Source: Deltaproteobacteria bacterium (GTDB lineage: Bacteria; Desulfobacterota; Syntrophobacteria; BM002). From it: a stretch of 16,539 nucleotides of DNA. The translations under genes were made by a program, and so were the position numbers. Positions 14,439 to 16,539 of the stretch are shown here, piece after piece (within the stretch, counting starts at the first letter, position 1; every line of letters starts with the position of its first letter). The DNA lies in assembly GCA_020350905.1 (NCBI GenBank), contig CP070843.1:3560915-3577453 (forward strand). The letters run 5' to 3'. The notes beneath the pieces are model-generated. The model did no database searches. It saw nothing but the letters and a program-made list of their open reading frames with translations, and was not told where the DNA came from.

Positions 14439-15179
14439 CTATATATCTCCATAGTGCAAAACATCCGGTCCAGCCACAGCCAAAAGTTTGCCCGGGGAAT
14501 TGACGTCTGGCGCAATGGTTAGCCATTGTTCCGGACTCAACCTTTCTCTAACAGAGGTGATGAGAAGGATGTCTCCAAGGCTCTCTGATTTTTTCAACAG
14601 CTGAAGTCGGCGGTAGTTGGAAAACCCGAAGAGCACGGACTCGTTAGCGAGAAAAAAGGTGTACAGACCGGGGTAGTCGGACAGCAGATGGCGAATGCTT
14701 ACGCGGATAGCCCCATAGAGACTGGCATAGGGGTACTTTTCCACTTGCTCTAAAATTTGATCCCGAAGATATTCGAAAATCCTGGCAGCATAGAGGTCGG
14801 ATTCTAAACGGGGCTCATTAGCCGTCTGATATTCTCCTATTTCCTTTCTCTTGCTAACGTTAACGAAAAGCCAGATGTGGTCTAAAAAAGAAAGTGCGAA
14901 AGGATTGTTGTGGGCACTGTGACGTCCGCCGCTGCGCGGACAGCTGATGTGGGAAACGATTATTCTACTATCGATGACCCTTGCCAACCTTTGGAAACTC
15001 TCGTGTACCTGATCGCCTGTAAATACCTGTTCGGATGATTTCTCCACCAAGGTCTGGCCATCACGGAAAAATCCGATGCCCCAACCATTCATGTTTTCCT
15101 TGGCCTTTTCGGCGAAAACAGGCAGATAGTCCTGGGCGGTATAATTGTAGCCTGCCGAAAGGGCAAAAATGTCACACAT
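14439..15179 (-). CDS. Diverged class II glutamine amidotransferase paralogue with lost active-site residues
   Basis: A 246-aa homologue of its downstream neighbour that aligns without gaps over the first 100 or more residues (shared SEQ, FQRLARV, GWGIG, FEYLRD-like segments). It keeps the N-terminal Cys2 (MCDIF). Compared with the intact copy it has R79 to S (HIS), H92 to N (HNNPF), and N108-G109 to V-S (FVNVS), so the glutamine-carboxylate site and oxyanion hole are gone. D128 of ESD is kept. The frame is fully open, so it is maintained as a protein and may be a structural or regulatory partner, or act on a different substrate. The frame could begin at GTG 15191, but Ntn processing requires Cys at position 2, which fixes ATG 15179. 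Confidence 0.88.
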   Translation of the reverse strand: MCDIFALSAGYNYTAQDYLPVFAEKAKENMNGWGIGFFRDGQTLVEKSSEQVFTGDQVHESFQRLARVIDSRIIVSHISCPRSGGRHSAHNNPFALSFLDHIWLFVNVSKRKEIGEYQTANEPRLESDLYAARIFEYLRDQILEQVEKYPYASLYGAIRVSIRHLLSDYPGLYTFFLANESVLFGFSNYRRLQLLKKSESLGDILLITSVRERLSPEQWLTIAPDVNSPGKLLAVAGPDVLHYGDI

Positions 15180-15323
15180 AGCGGCCCCCACCGATGTTAA
15201 GACTATGTAGCCGTTCTGTTTACGTGCCCGGTTTGTGCCTAGCGCTGGAACTCTCGGTCGTTTTCCGGCGTGGTATACGAAGTTGGGCTTCTGAGATGGC
15301 AGCAGGCAACTGCCCGCTTCCCG

Positions 15324-16259
15324 CTAGCTGGAGAAAAGTTTGATTCGGTCCGAATAGCCTAATGCGTGGTAGATTACGTAGATTGTTTGTAGCCACTTGT
15401 TCCCATTGTCATGAAAGTGGATGGTGGGGATATGTCCCTGACTCATTTCCACCAGAAACTGGCTGAAAATGATCCACTGCATGGCGTCGTCGATATGGTG
15501 CAGCACTGCGGAGTGATAGCGAAATTCAATGGTGGAGCGAAACCAGTACGAGTGGAGATTCAAACCGTGATAACGAGTCTTGTCGTAACGCGGATATCTG
15601 GCCTCTTTGGGATCGTAGCGGTTTTCCGGCGAATACCATAATTTCTGAAGCCGGCAGTTACTTGGTCCGCAAACGGGATCGCAGTCTCTCAAAAAGGCCT
15701 TAACATCTATTTCCATGGGGCGACACGTACTTTTGTGCTGGCGCTCTCCCGGGATGAGCAGATAAAAGAGATTTTCCATGGGGTGAACGAGTCGCACGAG
15801 CTCTTTGAGGTTTTCACAGCCGTACACCTCTCGATCCACCCCATGATGAACATGGAAACCGCACGACCCATCAATATTTACTCCCTCGATCTCATTGAGA
15901 AACTGCATGGCCTGGTAGGCCTGCACGAGTCCTCCAATACCACTCAGAATTGGACTGACGAGTTCGGCGCCATATCTGGTGTGAAGTTTGCCTCTCACGG
16001 ATGTGTCTTCCTCAAAATGCCACGAGTCTCTGTCCGCTCCAAGGGCAATCTTGGAGTCGGAGCAAAGCTGTTGGAAGCGCCGGCCATCCTTGGCTCGAGA
16101 GGAAATGTTGTAAGGCTTGATGATGCCGTCATCAAGAGGGGTGAGAACGTAATTCAACCCGTAGAATTCAATTTCCACGCCAAAGGTACGGTCTTTAAAA
16201 TAATGAAGCATGGGATACTGGTTCTTGAGCCGTACGATGAGCCAATGTGGAGCAGTCAT
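15324..16259 (-). CDS. Putative amidoligase (PF12224 family, glutamine-synthetase-like fold)
   Basis: ATP-dependent COOH-NH2 ligase predicted to join a carboxylate to an amine; its substrate is unknown. The family hallmarks are present in order: GVEIEF (27-32), WHFEEDTSV, GAELVSPIL, GFHVHHGV, and a C-terminal YHGLNLHSY...STIEFRYHSA. This Glu/His/Arg set matches the metal and nucleotide sites of the family, so activity is likely. The frame is open back to TTG 16376, but those residues look unstructured and lack a ribosome site. ATG 16259 has AAGGA about 11 nt upstream; ATG 16271 is an alternative. It lies 144 bp upstream of the two GATase-II genes on the same strand. Linkage of such ligases with GATase-II proteins has been noted in comparative genomics. 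Confidence 0.85.
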   Translation of the reverse strand: MTAPHWLIVRLKNQYPMLHYFKDRTFGVEIEFYGLNYVLTPLDDGIIKPYNISSRAKDGRRFQQLCSDSKIALGADRDSWHFEEDTSVRGKLHTRYGAELVSPILSGIGGLVQAYQAMQFLNEIEGVNIDGSCGFHVHHGVDREVYGCENLKELVRLVHPMENLFYLLIPGERQHKSTCRPMEIDVKAFLRDCDPVCGPSNCRLQKLWYSPENRYDPKEARYPRYDKTRYHGLNLHSYWFRSTIEFRYHSAVLHHIDDAMQWIIFSQFLVEMSQGHIPTIHFHDNGNKWLQTIYVIYHALGYSDRIKLFSS

Positions 16260-16418
16260 CTCAGTTCTCATCCTTCCCGCCGGAATAGTGCCGCCACCTG
16301 ATCCGCAGGGTGATAGCAAGTCAATGGTAACGGTCGAGCGAGCCTTTTTTTCTCTTTTTCCATTTCCGCCGGACAATATTTATTTTACCAGAAATTACTG
16401 GAGGTTACTATAAAATAG

Positions 16419-16539
16419 TTAATTGTCCTCCTTCATGATAATTCTGGCGTCTGCCACCAAGGCGGATTGTGGATAGGCAAACACCGGGTTCAAATCAATT
16501 TCTACGATTTTCGGATTTTCTTCGGCGAGCTGTGCAACT
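16419..16539 (-). CDS. C-terminus of an ADP-forming acyl-CoA synthetase (partial)
   Basis: The last 39 residues of a minus-strand gene running off the right edge and stopping at TAA (16421-16419). The segment KIVEIDLNPVFAY, followed by ALVADARII, is the typical end of the ATP-grasp beta domain of acetate-CoA ligase (ADP-forming)/acyl-CoA synthetases. Such enzymes interconvert acyl-CoA plus ADP and the free acid plus ATP. The 159-bp gap to the amidoligase start (16260-16418) shows no clear terminator or promoter, so co-transcription with the amidoligase cannot be excluded. Confidence 0.75.
   Translation of the reverse strand, partial: VAQLAEENPKIVEIDLNPVFAYPQSALVADARIIMKEDN

Noticed and set aside
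16260..16376. N-terminal extension of the amidoligase to TTG 16376
   Set aside because: No ribosome site, low-complexity basic and glycine-rich content, and better-placed ATG codons exist at 16259 and 16271.

Overview
The window looks like chromosomal DNA from a Deltaproteobacterium / Desulfobacterota-type bacterium. This is inferred from a long PurL with a PurS-like N-terminus paired with a separate PurQ, a PilZ protein of a type common in that group, a candidate sigma-54 promoter, an ADP-forming acyl-CoA synthetase fragment, and many palindromic intergenic repeats. No taxonomic marker gene is present, so the assignment is tentative. There are no rRNA or tRNA genes, CRISPR arrays, phage genes or transposase genes.

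Layout. 1-1466 (minus): the 5' part of a type I-beta DAHP synthase (AroF) that reads in frame into what looks like the start of a prephenate dehydratase (PheA) domain. It is preceded by a textbook amino-acid attenuator: promoter, 29-residue Phe-rich leader peptide, and mutually exclusive antiterminator and terminator hairpins. 1642-2164 (plus): a PilZ-like protein behind a candidate sigma-54 promoter. 2181-4038: a small palindromic repeat family around the 3' ends of an M3 oligopeptidase gene and of purA. 4038-5487 (minus): purA with its promoter, followed upstream by a repeat-filled spacer. 5797-6773 (minus): htpX. 6866-8397 (minus): an ArsR/SmtB/CadC-type metal sensor and a SO_0444-type metal permease, with a near-consensus promoter and overlapping operator. 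8416-12672 (plus): purL and purQ, separated by about 260 bp of repeats and followed by a terminator. 12719-13564 (plus): a cysteine-rich 4Fe-4S protein between two similar stem-loops. 13674-16259 (minus): a PF12224-type amidoligase followed by two tandem class II glutamine amidotransferase (GATase) paralogues. 16419-16539 (minus): the C-terminus of an ADP-forming acyl-CoA synthetase.

How the genes fit together. AroF-PheA catalyses the first step of the shikimate pathway and a committed step of phenylalanine synthesis, and its leader would let Phe-tRNA charging control it. purA, purL and purQ belong to purine synthesis but sit in separate transcription units. The ArsR-permease pair is a self-contained metal-efflux cassette. 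The most unusual unit is the amidoligase with two GATase-II proteins. One paralogue keeps the glutamine-binding and oxyanion-hole residues. The other keeps the N-terminal Cys but has lost R79, H92, N108 and G109, which suggests an active/degenerate pair serving an amide- or peptide-forming ligase of unknown substrate.
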